From NCBI GenBank assembly GCA_034008185.1, contig CM067095.1, positions 4,944,610 through 5,008,609 on the forward strand: a stretch of DNA of 64,000 nt, given 5' to 3'. The stretch's first letter is position 1, and each line of letters opens with the position of its first letter. The stretch comes from Gorsachius magnificus (Eukaryota; Chordata; Aves; Pelecaniformes; Ardeidae). Of this stretch, positions 42,200 to 54,546 are shown in pieces. Below the pieces are notes generated by a model. That model had not been told where the DNA came from. It saw only the letters and a list, made by a program, of their open reading frames with translations, and did not search any database. Both the position numbers and the translations under genes were made by a program.

Positions 42200-42588
42200 G
42201 GCGGGACTGTCCGTCCGAGCGGGGCAGCAGCGAAGGGCGGGAGGAGAGGAGCCGCCGCAGCCCGGCGAGGGGCGCTCCCGGGGGGGGGCGGCAAAGAGCG
42301 GTGCGCAGGGCACGCTGCTGCCGCCCGCTGCCTGCGGGAGCGGTGCGCCGGCGACGCGCTTTCGGCAGGAGCAGCAGGGACCAGTCTGTCACCTCCGGGG
42401 ATGGGTATGCGAAACCGCGCCAGCCGGCCGGCAGCACTGAGCCCACCGACTTGCAGGACAGCGAAGGGTTCTCTGTTCTTGGGGAAGCCAAGTGGTACTT
42501 CCACTGCTGTAGACTGGGAGATCCTGGGTCCAACTGATGGCTGAAACGCGTGCGGTGACGGAGGGCTGGACAGGTGCAATGCAGCCAG
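42200..42588 (+). other. Possible alternative non-coding first exon (+ strand)
   Basis: It lies directly downstream of the three inverted CCAAT boxes in island 1 and ends at the donor 'ccag|gtaacg' (GT at 42589-42590). A short frame starting at the ATG near 42538 runs into the donor. If spliced to the acceptor before the TANGO2 start codon at 54613, it would be an alternative TANGO2 5' UTR; it could also begin a separate non-coding RNA. The start is a guess and no transcript evidence is available. Confidence 0.3.
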
Positions 42589-42639
42589 GTAACGCTGGCA
42601 CGTGATCCCTATGGATTTGCCTAACTTGACCTGTTCGGC

Positions 42640-43440
42640 ATTTGCAGTGGTCTATGCAGAGTGATTGAGTCCCCTCTCAGCCTTCTCTTCGATAAGTTGA
42701 ATAGCTTCCTAACCCCCATTATTTTATGTCTCGTTATCTACCTCTTCATTATTTTTATGTTCCTCCTTTGAATTATTTCTAGTGTTTCTCCCCTTCTCCC
42801 AGACTGTGGATGCCAGAATGGTGCAGGGTTCCAATGTTACTAACGCTGTGGGCAAAGGCAGCATCGCTCCCCCGACTTCCCTATATATTCTGTATTTCAT
42901 ACATTAAAGGATTACATTAGTCCAGTTTACCACAGTATTGCCCTGAGAGGTCATGTTGAAACATTTATATATAGTAACAGCTAAATTCTTTTCTGAAGTG
43001 CTTCTTGCCAAGCTAGTCCCCATCCCCGCATTCTTTATTTCCAGATGTGTTTGCTCGCATTTTCTGACACTAAAAGTGTTTTATTGGACTGGGATGATTT
43101 AACTGGGCACATCAGATGATTCTGTTATTAATCAGACGTGAATTATCCACTCATCTACTAAGCTACAGATTTTACTCGGAATGATCATCTAGACAATTGA
43201 TAGAGATATTGAATAGGATCAGGGCAAGAACTCATCTCTAGAAAACTGTGTGGGTTACGGATGTCTCCTCTTTAGCAAATACTTTTTGAGAGCTTTCAGG
43301 GAAAAGATATTTAATCCATTTAAGGTGTGCTTTATGCATTCCATACAACTTGCCTTCCAGCAGGTAAAAGAACAAAGTTTTTAAACAAATGTCAGGACTA
43401 TTTCTCTTTTAGTTTTTGAGACTAACTCAGGACAATTCTA
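42640..43440 (-). mobile_element. Ancient antisense CR1/L3-type LINE fragment
   Basis: About 800 bases read, in order, like the reverse complement of the old amniote CR1/L3 LINE 3' part. Landmarks: 'cccctctcagccttctcttc' near 42670; 'ctgtggatgccagaatggtg' near 42804; 'gtttgctcgcattttctgac' near 43050; 'gatattgaataggatcaggg' near 43206; and 'aaatactttttgagagcttt' followed by 'tttaatccattta' near 43277-43323. The copy is heavily decayed and has no coding capacity. It fills most of the gap between the two CpG islands. Family name is from pattern memory, and the edges are approximate. Confidence 0.6.
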
Positions 43441-45200
43441 CAAGCTTTTCACTAAGCTGCTGCTTGTTTTTAAGGTTTCTCCAGTAGAGGTTCTACACTG
43501 ATGCCCAGTACCACTCTCTCCGCCAAAGACACTTACAGTGGATACAGAATCAATGCCTACTTGGGATCAGACTATTCCGGTTTGACAAACAATGGGAGCT
43601 ATACACAGATCCCCTAGGACAAGGTCTAAAAGGACAACAATAACCGAGCTGTTTCAGGCAGAACAAAAAGTAGGCAGAGGAAACAGAAGAAAGAGTCTGA
43701 ATGGCCAACATCTAGTATTCACAAATCCTTGCAGTGGGCTGTTTTTGTGAAGCCGCCTGAAAAATGTTTTTAAATGAGTTTGAAGCTATTCTAACTTCCC
43801 ATATGTATTAAAAATAATGAAAGAATTAAAAATCAGTAAAAACCAACACCATTAAGTTTTAAGCCTATGGAGAGTTTTCCATTTCTTCCTCCCACAGACC
43901 TAACTCCTACTGAAGGTATGCAGACCTATCATCTGTAGATTTTTAATGGGTATCAAGCATAGAAGTTAATAATCTTTGGTCACAGTGATGAGTCTATATT
44001 TTGAGACAGAGTGACAGCAAGGAACAATCAATTACATTTAATGTGCATGCATTTTACCAGTTTTAATGTAATGGAGATAGAGATTTGTATAATTTGCTTA
44101 TTCATCAGATAACTTTTAAATAACAACTCTGTACTTGAAACCAAATACATTTTAGCTTTGTATGTGTCAAGGTTGATATATGTAGGTAATAACTACAATC
44201 TATTGTTGTGTTTCAAAAGCAATAGTACTAATAATGATGATAATATACTCACCCAGCAATTTTCATCAGTAGATCTCAAAAGACCTTGTGAAGGTCAATG
44301 CTATCATCCCATTGTTGATGATGGAGAAAGAAAGTATTGAGATGAACTTGTTCAGTGCCACCTGATAGACCAGTGGTAAAGCTTAACAATTGACTTCAGG
44401 TTTTCTGCATCCAGAGTGGAAGGTTTTGCGTTGCAAGCCACATTACATACTCGTATACCCCTGGGAGTTCTTTTCAGTAGTGTTCTATATCTTGTGTGTA
44501 CTGTGTTTATCAGTGTTAGAACCTAGAAGAGCAGTCAAGGCTTTTCTGGTCTTCCCTTAGAGGCTTCACCATAAAACATTTTTAATTTACAGGCTCCACT
44601 GAAACCCTCGATTGCCACCTGTGAAAAAAGTCAGAAATGAAGTTTGAAATCTTGTTTGAAAAACCCACAAGTAAGTTAACATTTCAGGACATAAAGGACA
44701 AAAAGCTGGCACAGATCCAATCCCAGCCTAAATCTCCAGATATAAGTAAAATTACTGAATGTTTAATTATCAGTTCTGATCATGCTGTCCTTAATAACTG
44801 AAAGCAAATCTGACTTTGTTACCTGTGTTTTCCTCAGTCCTCAGGAAAGCTGCCCTGTCCTGAGTTCATACCGTGGCAAACTCAGGGCTCAATGATTTTG
44901 GGGCCTTTCTGGTAGTGAAGTCTTTCCTGAAGGCAGTCGTGCTAACACGCATCCCCCACAGTGACCTTATTCTAGAAATGGGTAAGTAGCTACATCCAAA
45001 CTCACTAAAATTGTCAACAACCCAGTCCTGAGTGCATCAGTCCTCAGAGGTATGAGCCCTCTGAAGCCCAGATCAGGCCTTCGATGTTGTTATTTCATGC
45101 CTTGAAAAAAAAATATACTGGAAGCAGGCAGAGGTGGCCCAGCAGCAGTCCATGTGCTATACAATACCAGAGGTGACTTCTCCAATCCACTACGGTGGAC
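43441..45200. other. Non-coding spacer between CpG islands
   Basis: Apart from the SINE-like fragment at 44245-44460 I see no gene, RNA or clear regulatory site. If the 42.2 kb exon is used for TANGO2, this is intron; otherwise it is intergenic. Confidence 0.5.
44245..44460 (+). mobile_element. MIR/CORE-SINE-like ancient fragment
   Basis: The order of motifs follows the widespread MIR-type SINE: 'agatctcaaaagaccttgtg', then 'tatcatcccattgttgatgatgg', 'cagtgccacctgatagacca' in place of the usual '..ggtcacacagc..agtgg' part, and an end resembling '..gaacccaggtctcc'. It is strongly diverged. It could instead be a related tRNA-derived SINE. Confidence 0.45.
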
Positions 45201-46010
45201 ATGGATACAGGGCTGTGTTGAAGGTGACGTGCCTCTAGCACCCAGTACCGCCTCCTCTCGAAGCGCCCCGGGCCCAGGTCCTCCTCAGGCAGTGGCGGCA
45301 GGCCTCGGCGCCGGGCAGGGAGCGGAAGGCCACGGATCCTCTCACGGCCTCCGCGACGCCCGGGCCAGTGGGGGAAAGGGAGAGGGCGGTGCCCATCGGG
45401 TCCTGTGAGCGAGACAGCCAATGACAGCTTGAGGAGGAGAGGCGGGGGATCCGTTCCCCAATAGCGCGCGGGGAGGCGGGGCGCCCGGAGCCAATAGGGG
45501 CGGGCGTTGTTTTGAACTGGCTGCGCTCTCGGAAGCCGGCCTGTGGGGATGCGCTGGTGCTGGCGGCGGGCGCTGGGTGAGTGCGGAGCGCTCGCCGTTT
45601 GTCTCGTGGGGCTCCTTCCGCGGCGGGAGCCGCCGCTCTGAGGGGGCTGGCGGGGTTGTGCGGCCCGGACCCCTTCTCCGCGCCGTCCTGGCGGAGTCAC
45701 CTCGGGCCGGCGTCCGTCCTGCTTCGCGCTGGGGTGGAAGGGGTGGGGGCCAGAGTCGGAAATAGCCCTGAGTCGGTTCGTCTGTCGCGACGGGGTAGCC
45801 CGAGCCTGCAGCGCTGCGTGGCTAACGGGCTCCTGTTTTGGCGGGAGGATAAGTGCGTCAGGTGGCGGCGGGCCGGCCGGCCCCTCCCGGCCGAGCGCCA
45901 CAGCCCCAGCGGTGGCCGCCTCCCCTCACGGCGAGTGGCGCCAAGGGAAACGCTGCTCCTGCGCGCCTTCTGTGCGGGAAGCTTTTTGTCCTAAACTTAT
46001 GCAGCAGCAG
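45200..46010. promoter_or_regulatory. CpG island 2, TANGO2 promoter
   Basis: Second abrupt CpG-rich block. Three direct CCAAT boxes lie at 45418-45422, 45458-45462 and 45491-45495, interleaved with GC boxes (for example 'ggggaggcggggcg' at about 45469-45482 and 'ggggcgggcg' near 45496). No TATA box is visible. The boxes sit 30-130 bases before exon 1, the usual spacing for CCAAT-driven, broadly expressed promoters, and point toward the + strand. The 268-codon minus-strand frame (45095-45901) and the + strand frames here are treated as GC-rich chance frames. Confidence 0.75.
45520..45576 (+). other. TANGO2: TANGO2 exon 1 (5' UTR)
   Basis: First exon inferred from position just downstream of the CCAAT/GC-box cluster. 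It ends at a strong donor, 'gcgctgg|gtgagtgcgg', with GT at 45577-45578. It is non-coding in this model, because the gene's start codon lies about 9 kb downstream at 54613. The transcription start is estimated only. The next exon known from the sequence begins at 54547 or 54557, so intron 1 would be about 9 kb unless additional 5' UTR exons exist. Confidence 0.6.
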
Positions 46011-49000
46011 CGACTGGAGCATTTTAAAGCATTGAACGAACGCTTGTTTTCTTGGGTTATGTGATGGCATTTAATTCTTGCGCTGGTGGTGGCTAGTTGG
46101 TACTCGTGTCACCAGAGTTTGCTGAAGCGATCACTTTTAACATAGGGTGACCCTTTGATGGCAGCGTGTCGAGCAGTGGTCACAGAGAGACGCTGAAAAC
46201 TACTGATGTTTCAGTTTGTAGGTACTGAAAACACTGGTTTGGTTTTTTTTTTTGAAAGATCTCTTTTATGATTATATGAGGCCAAGAGGGCACAGGTTGC
46301 TCTGAGGCGCACTTGATTGCTAGCTCACTCTGCTGTGTATCATGCTGGTTTTAAAACTCGAAACATGTTACAGAAACTTGACTTTTTTCAGCTAAATTCA
46401 GTAACTTTTTTTTTTTTTAGTTGAGTTGTTTTCAGGCTTCCTATAGTTCTTACCAGCAGTTTGATTTGATTGATCCTGGCTATACAAAGATTCAAGTATC
46501 TCAGCTTTAACTGAAGCCAGCTTGCTACCTATATTCATTATAAAAACTTGGTTAGTATTCTAGATGAAGTGGCTAAAGGGTTGGCTAATATTTTTCCCTG
46601 TAATTCTTTTGGTATGTTTGGCAGTGCCTCAGTGCAGTTATGTACCTCTCTTGTTAACTATTTGCACTTGTTCCAGACTCAGGAATAGGATGTCTACCAT
46701 CACAGTAACTATATTCTTGAAAGTAGAAATAACCAGACATACAGCATACCTGCAATAAAGTAGGTAGGCCTAGACACTGGTGTTGCTGTTGTGAGAGCAA
46801 TTCCAAGTGAACCTGCTGAATACTGACAGTGAGCAGCCAAATTACTCTTATGGGCATGCTTTTTTAAAGATCACATTAAAATTACAATTCAGTAAATAAC
46901 TTTATTATCAGCAGAACTAACAAAATTCCGTTGTCCTTGCCTTACATATCCTAGAAGGATTATTTGAACTCAGAGCAATAAGCTTTGATTGAAGTTGTTC
47001 TTGTGTTGTGATGTTCATTTTGTATCTGCTATCTTGAAGGAAATGAATGTGTTTTTTCTTAAGTCAGCATACTTGCAGGACTTCTTTCATCTACTTAACT
47101 GCTGTGTGTCTGTGGGTTTTTTGGGTCCCTTTTCACACTCTCACCCCTACCCCCCGGGTTTGTAGGATGTTTATCACCCCACAGCCCTTCTAAGTTTTGT
47201 TCAGGGTAAGCTCAGAGTTACTGTTAGATGAGGCGGGAAGGGTGGGAATAAAACCACACTTACTTACATAAGAGACGATTGCAGCCCTTCTGTCACAGGA
47301 AGTTAAGCTTAAGAATATGAACCAGACATACTGGGTCAGGTCAAAGGTCCATATAGACTAGTATTCTTTCTCTGGGAGGGTCTAGAGGAACATCTCTAGG
47401 GAGGAACATAAGAACAGAACAAGTATGTATGACTCTTCTAGTAAGTGTTTCCTCCAACTGTTTATTACATAGACTTTCTATGAAAAAGAAATAGAAAATG
47501 GATTTTCAGTGTTTCCTCACTGAAGAAAACCTAAGCATTGTGAAAGCTAAAAATAACAGCCTTTGCCTAAAAGGAGGAACAAGTCTAGCAAAAGACTTGA
47601 TATGTAGAACTGTGGCAGAGGAGAACAATTGCTAGCGCTCTTGAGAAAATGGGGGAAAGGCTGTCTTACTCAATCTCTTGCAAATGTTTTTAAAACATGG
47701 TGTGCTGAAAGGTGATGTTTCCTGCCCTTTGTTTCTCTTGGGAGCTGCACAGTGGATTTAATCTAGTAAGATGCCAGACAGAGGAACTGGGGAGCTGAAA
47801 ATAAAATTAGCTCATTAAACTCACGAATGGCATGCACCTTACATGTTATTTTCTGTGTTTTCATAAGTGTTCCACTTTGCATTCATGTCTGTTGCAATGA
47901 AGACTGACTCTTTACCTTGGTAGGGTTAGAAACCCTTGGTTAGTTGCAAATCATCTGTATACAGAGCAATCTTAAAGGCATCAGATCATGGATCCATCTA
48001 TTCCCTCTCATCTTTATCTTTAATGATTCATATTACTACACAGGAGCATGTGCTACACAAGGGAAGTGCTAAAGCAAATCAGTAAAATGCTTTTAAAAAT
48101 GCAGCTGTAAGACACTTTTTCTGGGAGAGAAAAAAGAAAGTAGATTACTTTTAAAAACTAATCAAGCATCTCTTACTTTCCATGATTTTAAAGTTCAGTT
48201 TAAAAAAAAATCTCATTCTGCTACTGAAAGAAAGTGCATCCAACTTTATTCTTTTATGGGCGTTTGAGGAGGGTAGTACTCGTTTTCCTTTGGACAAATT
48301 CAAAAGAAACAGTAAAATAGTTTTCGACTCCGCTGACCACGAGTTATTGTGGTACATAAAACTATCAGACTCCAGTGACTGATGGTCTTTAGCTGTCTCT
48401 TAGACTGCACCTAAACAACAGTTTTGGATCAGTTGAGAAGCAATTGAGATCACTGTGGTAACTGACAGATGTTATTTATGATGCTTCATTTGTGAAAACA
48501 AAATACATAACAAATGGCTTCATTTTTCAAAGGCTGCTACTGGGAGTTCTTAAGGGTAAAATGGTTTTATGCCAAATTGTGAACTGATTGCTTCTAATCA
48601 ACCAAATGATGGTAGAACCCTATGAAAAGAACATACACAATCTATCATGTTTTGGTCTCTTGATAGTCCCTCTAAATGCTACCTTATGCTGGCATGTATC
48701 CACTCAGGCTTTTAACAGATCGTTAAAACGAGGAAAACAACACACTACTGTCTAACGGAGTACGGTAGCACAGAATAAGAATGTTGGTTACTTTAATGTC
48801 ATTTCCAAATCAGCAGTGCCATTTGGAGCAGAACGCTTAATTACAGGATGTTTGTCAAGCTGGTTTGTGTGTATTAGACAGCAAACTAGAAACATATTAC
48901 AGGACTAGGAGATTGTTGCTATCATTTCATCCTTGATAACTGTTGTCTTACTGACTAGGAATAATCAAACTAGATTTTTATAAAAGCTCATTATCCAGAG

Positions 49001-52000
49001 AGCAATAAGTCTTCACATCTCCACCTTATAGTAAGTTTTTTTCCCCCCATTCAGCGGACTTTCTCATGTTGCACAGTATGCATATTCTGGCTTGTATTGC
49101 CTTCAGAAAAGAAAACCAGAAGGCACGTGTTGTGCCACAACTTAGCCTTTTTTTATTTGAACTCTCTTTTTAACTAAGGTGCCTCCTGTGTTCTCTAAGG
49201 ATAGTTCTGAAGACACGTTTTCTGCTGTAATGGAGCTAGAAAGTCAGTTTTTGATCAAGCTTTGGACTTGCTGTACGATCAAGTTGCAGGTGTGGAAGCC
49301 AGTGCTGACCTTATCTTTTTCATCATCTTCTCTCCCTGATCTGTGGGACGTTATAACTGAGTGATGAGGTGGCTGTGAGTTGAGCACATCTGCTTTGTAA
49401 CGGCTGCTCTGCACAATATGTTTGTCTCATCCCCATAGTTGCAGCACCCTCTTTTACATGAATCTGAGCTTGAAAGAATGGCACACGTATGAAGACTTTT
49501 TTGATTAAATGTTTATGTACTTATGTCTATGACAGCCTCTCTTCATTTTTTTCTCTTAATGTTTATTCGTTATCTCAAATTTCAGAATATCCAGATTTGA
49601 GTCTGACTTATAATATGTTTTTATTTAAGAATTTTAAGGCTAATATCCAGCCCTGGGTATAAAACCACAACAGCTGTTGCAAATGCAATGTCAGCTTTGA
49701 TTTGAAGAAGGTACCAAAATACATTGGTTGCTTCCTTTGCCAATTATCACTGCTATTTTAAGGAGTAGCTCTCTCTTAGCTGTCTTAAACACTTCCATCT
49801 GAATAACAAAAAAGGTTGGACTGTTTCTGTAGGACCTATGAACGCTTATACTTGTTTCAAGGCTGGCAGGTGGAGCCCAAGATAAATAATACTGGTTTGG
49901 TATCTGGATTTACTAAAAGCACAAATGTAACTTAAAGAACTGTGATAACATCAAGCAGAGTTGATCGAGTGACAAAAAGATAACTGTCAAATCAGTAGTA
50001 CCAAATAATAATGAATATGGTTTCTAGAAAGGCATCAAACTGTTGAAAATATTTGTCCCTTTAGATAATTGTGGAAGGTGTTACAAACTTACTCTTGCTG
50101 CTGCTTTCTAACTGGCAGGTTTTTTGTAAGCTTTAAATTGACCAGTAACTTTGTACAAACAGCTGCACTGAATTGATTAGTTGAAGGGAACTCAATAAAT
50201 CACCTAACAGAACCTGAAAACTGTTTATTAAAATAGTAGTCTTATGAGTGATTAATTGTCAACAGTTTTTTTTGAGTAATCCATTTAATTATCTGGCAGG
50301 ACACCTAATGAATACTGGGAGCCATATCTCCATAGTCAGCAAGAAAAATCAGTGACAATTCCCCATAAAAATTGTATTTTATATCCCTGCTCTCACCAAA
50401 TGCGCTTCTTTGCACTTTGTTAAAAAAAAATAAAAAATTGAGGATTACATACCTTATTCATGCTGATGCTGTAAATAGGTACCTCAAATGTAGATTGGAA
50501 TCTCTTCTGACTTATGAGTGTTATTTCTGAAATAATCTGGCATGGCTTAATATTTATAAATGTCAATCTTGATGCTCATGCTGAGGAAAAGGTAAAGAAT
50601 GAAGCTACCATATTTCTGTCTGTGTGAAGTAGAGACCAGTGAACAGTAGTGTACAGTATTGTTCTAGTGTATTGCTTGCTCCATGAACCACTCTGTTAAT
50701 GCATTTTATTTAATGTGTTTTATGGACATAAGTTAATTTCTGATGGGCAGCCAGTAATATATCCTTGATAGTAGAAGCTGTAGCCCTTTACCTTCCAAAG
50801 GGCAAGCAAAGTTGTAATTACAATGGAACTGCTGATTAAACTGAACTGCAAGCTACTATCTTATTTTTATAATAAGTTGCTCAACAAACAGACAAGAAAT
50901 CAATCAATCAAGGTTTATTTTTAATATAGGTTTTTGTCGCACTTTTGAAAGACAAAATAAAGCTATTTGAGATTATCTGTCTTTTATTTTAGGAAACATC
51001 TGTCAATTTTTTTTTTTGGACTTCCAAGGAAGATATTGCAACATGAATTCTCAGAGCCATGGTTAGGATCAGTCTTGTGCCTCTGCTTCTTTTGAAAAGA
51101 CTTGTCCATTACTAATTCAGATCCTTTTGGCATCATCAATGTGTCACGTGAGTCACCTGAGCCAAGCATTAGCCAGTGGCTTTTTCCTTCAGAGGCAAGT
51201 TTACTTCCCCTGTAGACTGCCGATTGGGGAGAAAAGGAAAAGATAAGATGTAATGAAGATTTGAGCTGTAAAATTGAAACCTGCATAATTGAAATCACTA
51301 CCATGTAATAAACATACTTTTTTTTTGTAGAAGTGCAACTAGCAGTAGCAGATCTAATAATGTATGCTAGAGTTTGCGTGTTCAAAAATGTGACTAACAT
51401 GAAAGATTGCCTCTTTAAAATGCTATTACTGGGTTTAGCTTTCCTAACCACTAATGTTAAATGTGTTTGTTAACAGAAAACTCATTGCTTTTCCTTTTTA
51501 GTGCAGCATCTTATTTGTATCTTCACAGCGTGGCTTATAAATGTGGCCCGCAACTCTTGTTGAGATACTGGGGGCTGGGAAGGGGGGGGAGCAGTTGTAT
51601 ACAGAACTTGGAACAGGAAGGAGGACATCTTGCCCAGCATTGAGTCTGGTGCAGCACCATTGTTGTTCATTGACTTCCTCCTGCTCCCGATTTCATGTTC
51701 AGTCAAGTTGTCAAGGACGGAGTTCTGTTTCCATTTACTTGTGGAGCTATCTGTGAGAAGATTGCTTGAGGAACAGAACAGCAGCAATCAGTCAGCTAAA
51801 CTAAACCTTTGTTCTTAGTTTGACGTTTATTGCAGTGTTCTAACTGTAATGTTGGGAGGGGAGGTTGAAAGGCCTCATTTTTCCTAATCTGAGTCTCTCA
51901 TCAGTAATGACTTTAGCAAAAAGATTCACTTTTTGAAGGGGGTGGAGGAGGGCGACAAGCCAACTCCTGTTTGGTTTCTGTGTAGCCTATGCACTAAGTT

Positions 52001-54546
52001 ACATAAACAATAACCACTGTGACATTTGCATCATTTGGGAGAGTTCCTACAGTTAGCCAATGTGTAGTTCATCTGCTAGGCTGGTTGGGTTGCCAAGTGT
52101 ACGGTGGAGACCTGTTTGGAAGGTGCTGTAGAATGAATGGAAGTGAATAATCTTCTTTACTATCTTCTGGCTGCACAATAAGCATGCTAAAGAACTGGAG
52201 TCATGAAGAAACCCATCTTCCATGTTCTTCTGGGGGCAGAACAATTACCAAACAGAAAAATAAATGTCCAATGGTGAAGCAAGTATCTAGAAGCAGAGTA
52301 TATTTGAAGGTGAGAGAAGGAGATAAAGCAAGGCAAGAAGATTCTGGGCTGAGACAAGGCAAGGTTAAAAGAAACATGGCTGGTATAGAATAAAGAACAA
52401 TGTAATGTTCCAGAGGAGAAATCATTAACAGGAAGCTCTGCAATTTAAATCCCTTTTGCTAGAAGACATGGTATCCTGAATAAAGAAAGTGTGGTAGGGT
52501 ATGGTATATAGGTACTGCCTGGGTATCTGGACAGCATCAGAAATTGAAAGTAAAAAAAAAAAAAAGTTTCAGAAGTACCTAAAGTTGTGTTATGTTTTAA
52601 CTATATTATCTGAAAATGGCACTGAACTCTAGTTCATAAGCTGTCTGTTGCTCTAGGAAATTTGTGCTCTGTCATTTGAACCATGACTGTAATTTTGTTT
52701 TGCTTTAGTTTCTTTTTAAGAGTTGGAGCGGAAGGCATGAGCAGGTCAGTGTTGTTTATGCTTAGTGACATAAAGCAGCTGGGATAGAAGATCTCGAGTT
52801 TTGTGAAAAGCTAACAAGATCTGTATGTAGAAGATCCACGTCTTCCAGAACTAGTAGTTTTGTTGTGCAAGTCCAGTATCATCGCAGTCTATTCAGCAGT
52901 AGGAGTCTGAGAAGGGTGGTAACACCTTTTTAAGGCTTATTAGATTTTCTGAATAAAGCTGGCTATAGATCTTTTTAAACACCTGGGTAGTAAATCAGTT
53001 ATCCAAAACTGAAGTCTGCATCTTCAATTTATGATTAATTTCTAAACCAGTTATTTTGGGGCTGACTTTTTAGAGGTGAAGAAAGCCTATGGTGTCATTT
53101 AATTTTGTTTTCTCTGATGCCTTATTGTGTAACCTGTTAGAAAATAGTTTGTATAGCTAGGCTATTGCTGCTCTTAGCTAGTGGACTATGAAGTCATCTT
53201 GGGAGAGAAATTCCTTGTGTCACAGAACAGAATTTAAAATATTTTGTGAGACAGAGATATGTACATGTACACACTCTCTCTTGCACTAATTTTCTTTTGC
53301 CTTTGCAAGTGTCAGGAGTGTTGTACTTTTTGAGTTACCTCATTTCCTGCAACAGAAGAGTCTCTTTGCAGAACGTTAGATTGCAAGACTGGACTTGTGC
53401 TGTGACAGTGATAGCAAGCTAGTTTTGGTGCTGAACTGTGACTTAACAGGAGCCAGCAGCTTCTAGCAAGCTGTTAATTAAAAAAGTCTGGATAAGTGCT
53501 GCACTTCTAGCACTACTTCTGGTAATACGAAATGTAGTCAAGTTTATCCATTTCCTGATATCTCTTTAGGTAAATGATGTGGAAATTAAAGAGCAAGAGA
53601 GACACTTCTTACATATCTGGAAGTATGGTTAAAAATCCTACTTTTTGTACAGTTGATTCAGTCACTGGGCTGCTCAGATGGTCTTGAGTTGTGGTACTGA
53701 ATTCTGCCTGTCCCCTTTCCCTCTTTGCCTACATTGAAAACTTTCCCATGGTAGAAACTCTCAGTAGCAATAAAACATGGTTATGGGTGGTTGATCGGTA
53801 ACAGTCTGATAATTGTTTTAGCAGCCACAAAAAGCAAGGATCAGGCTGCGGTTTTATTATCAGAAGAATTTTCATTGGGGTAACACAAAATATTTGAAAG
53901 CTGTTATGTGGTTTTGAAATAGAAAGCGCATTTGTCATGACATCTGAGCATGGCCAGAATTTTAAACATGCGACAAGTGCTGGAGAGTATTCATCAAAAT
54001 GTACACTCTGTCTAGCATATTTTTATTTGTACCTGATGTCTTTCCCAATGATAATAATGTTTTCTTCTAGACTTTAGTAATTGTTTGGCCTAAAGTATAC
54101 TTTATTTACAGGTTTGGGAGTGTCCTTAATCAGGCTTTTTCAAGCTTCTGTAACAGTATGATGCTTGTTTTCTCCTTTATTCTAGCAGAAGCATTTTGCC
54201 TTACCTAAGACGGAGAAAAAAGTAGTGGTACTTTATGGTAATGAGGAGAAAATTATATAATAGTCTTTCTCTCATGTATTGTTAGTGCTCTAGAGTTTGT
54301 CATTTTTCTGATGCTTGTTTCTTTCCTAAAAATCCAAATTAACTAAGCATAACTATGAAACAACCACTATAAGAATTTTGCAGTAAACCATTAATTAAAA
54401 CAAACTATTTTGGAAATCCTGTTTTATTTATGTATTTTTATTGAGAGCTATTAGTGAGAACATTGCAATCCTTAAGCTTCAGCATAGAAGCAAAGTTATC
54501 TTTTTATAATTTGCAGTATAATAGATAATCTTTATTTACTTTGTAG
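45577..54546 (+). other. TANGO2: TANGO2 intron 1 (inferred)
   Basis: About 9 kb of mostly A+T-rich sequence. It contains an old repeat fragment at 47305-47375 and an antisense open frame at 50984-51216 that may be an unrelated terminal exon (see findings). The remaining frames are short and unremarkable. No second TANGO2 5' UTR exon could be chosen from sequence alone. Confidence 0.55.
47305..47375 (+). mobile_element. Ancient amniote repeat fragment
   Basis: The segment 'catactgggtcaggtcaaag' followed by 'gtccatatagactagtattc' matches a well-known amniote interspersed-repeat signature ('catactgggtcagaccaaaggtccat..agtatcctgtct'). A second piece, 'ggaacataagaac', near 47403 may belong to it. 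I associate it with old CR1/L3-like or SINE elements, but the exact family is uncertain. Confidence 0.45.

Larger units (their letters stand above)
40990..42620. promoter_or_regulatory. CpG island 1, probable bidirectional promoter
   Basis: Sequence changes abruptly to G+C- and CpG-rich, densest at about 41160-42600. Three ATTGG elements (inverted CCAAT boxes) lie at 42096-42100, 42139-42143 and 42193-42197, with no TATA box, as in housekeeping promoters. To the right, a + strand first exon could run from about 42200 to 42588, ending 'gcagccag|gtaacg'. On the minus strand there are good donor-like sites at 41905 (gtgagt), 41370 (gtaaga) and 41022 (gtgagc). In mammals TANGO2 and ARVCF start head-to-head within a few hundred bases; this island or the one at 45.4 kb could be that shared promoter. 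Long open frames here (up to 270 codons) reflect lack of A+T-rich stops and are not called genes. Confidence 0.75.

Noticed and set aside
41009..42579. Long open frames on both strands in CpG island 1 (up to 270 codons)
   Set aside because: All six frames stay open because stop codons are rare in G+C-rich DNA. The products are Pro/Arg/Ala/Gly low-complexity, some cross homopolymer runs, and none matches a known protein.
45095..45901. 268-codon minus-strand frame over CpG island 2
   Set aside because: Same compositional effect. It runs through the promoter CCAAT boxes and exon 1 region of TANGO2, and has no recognisable domain.
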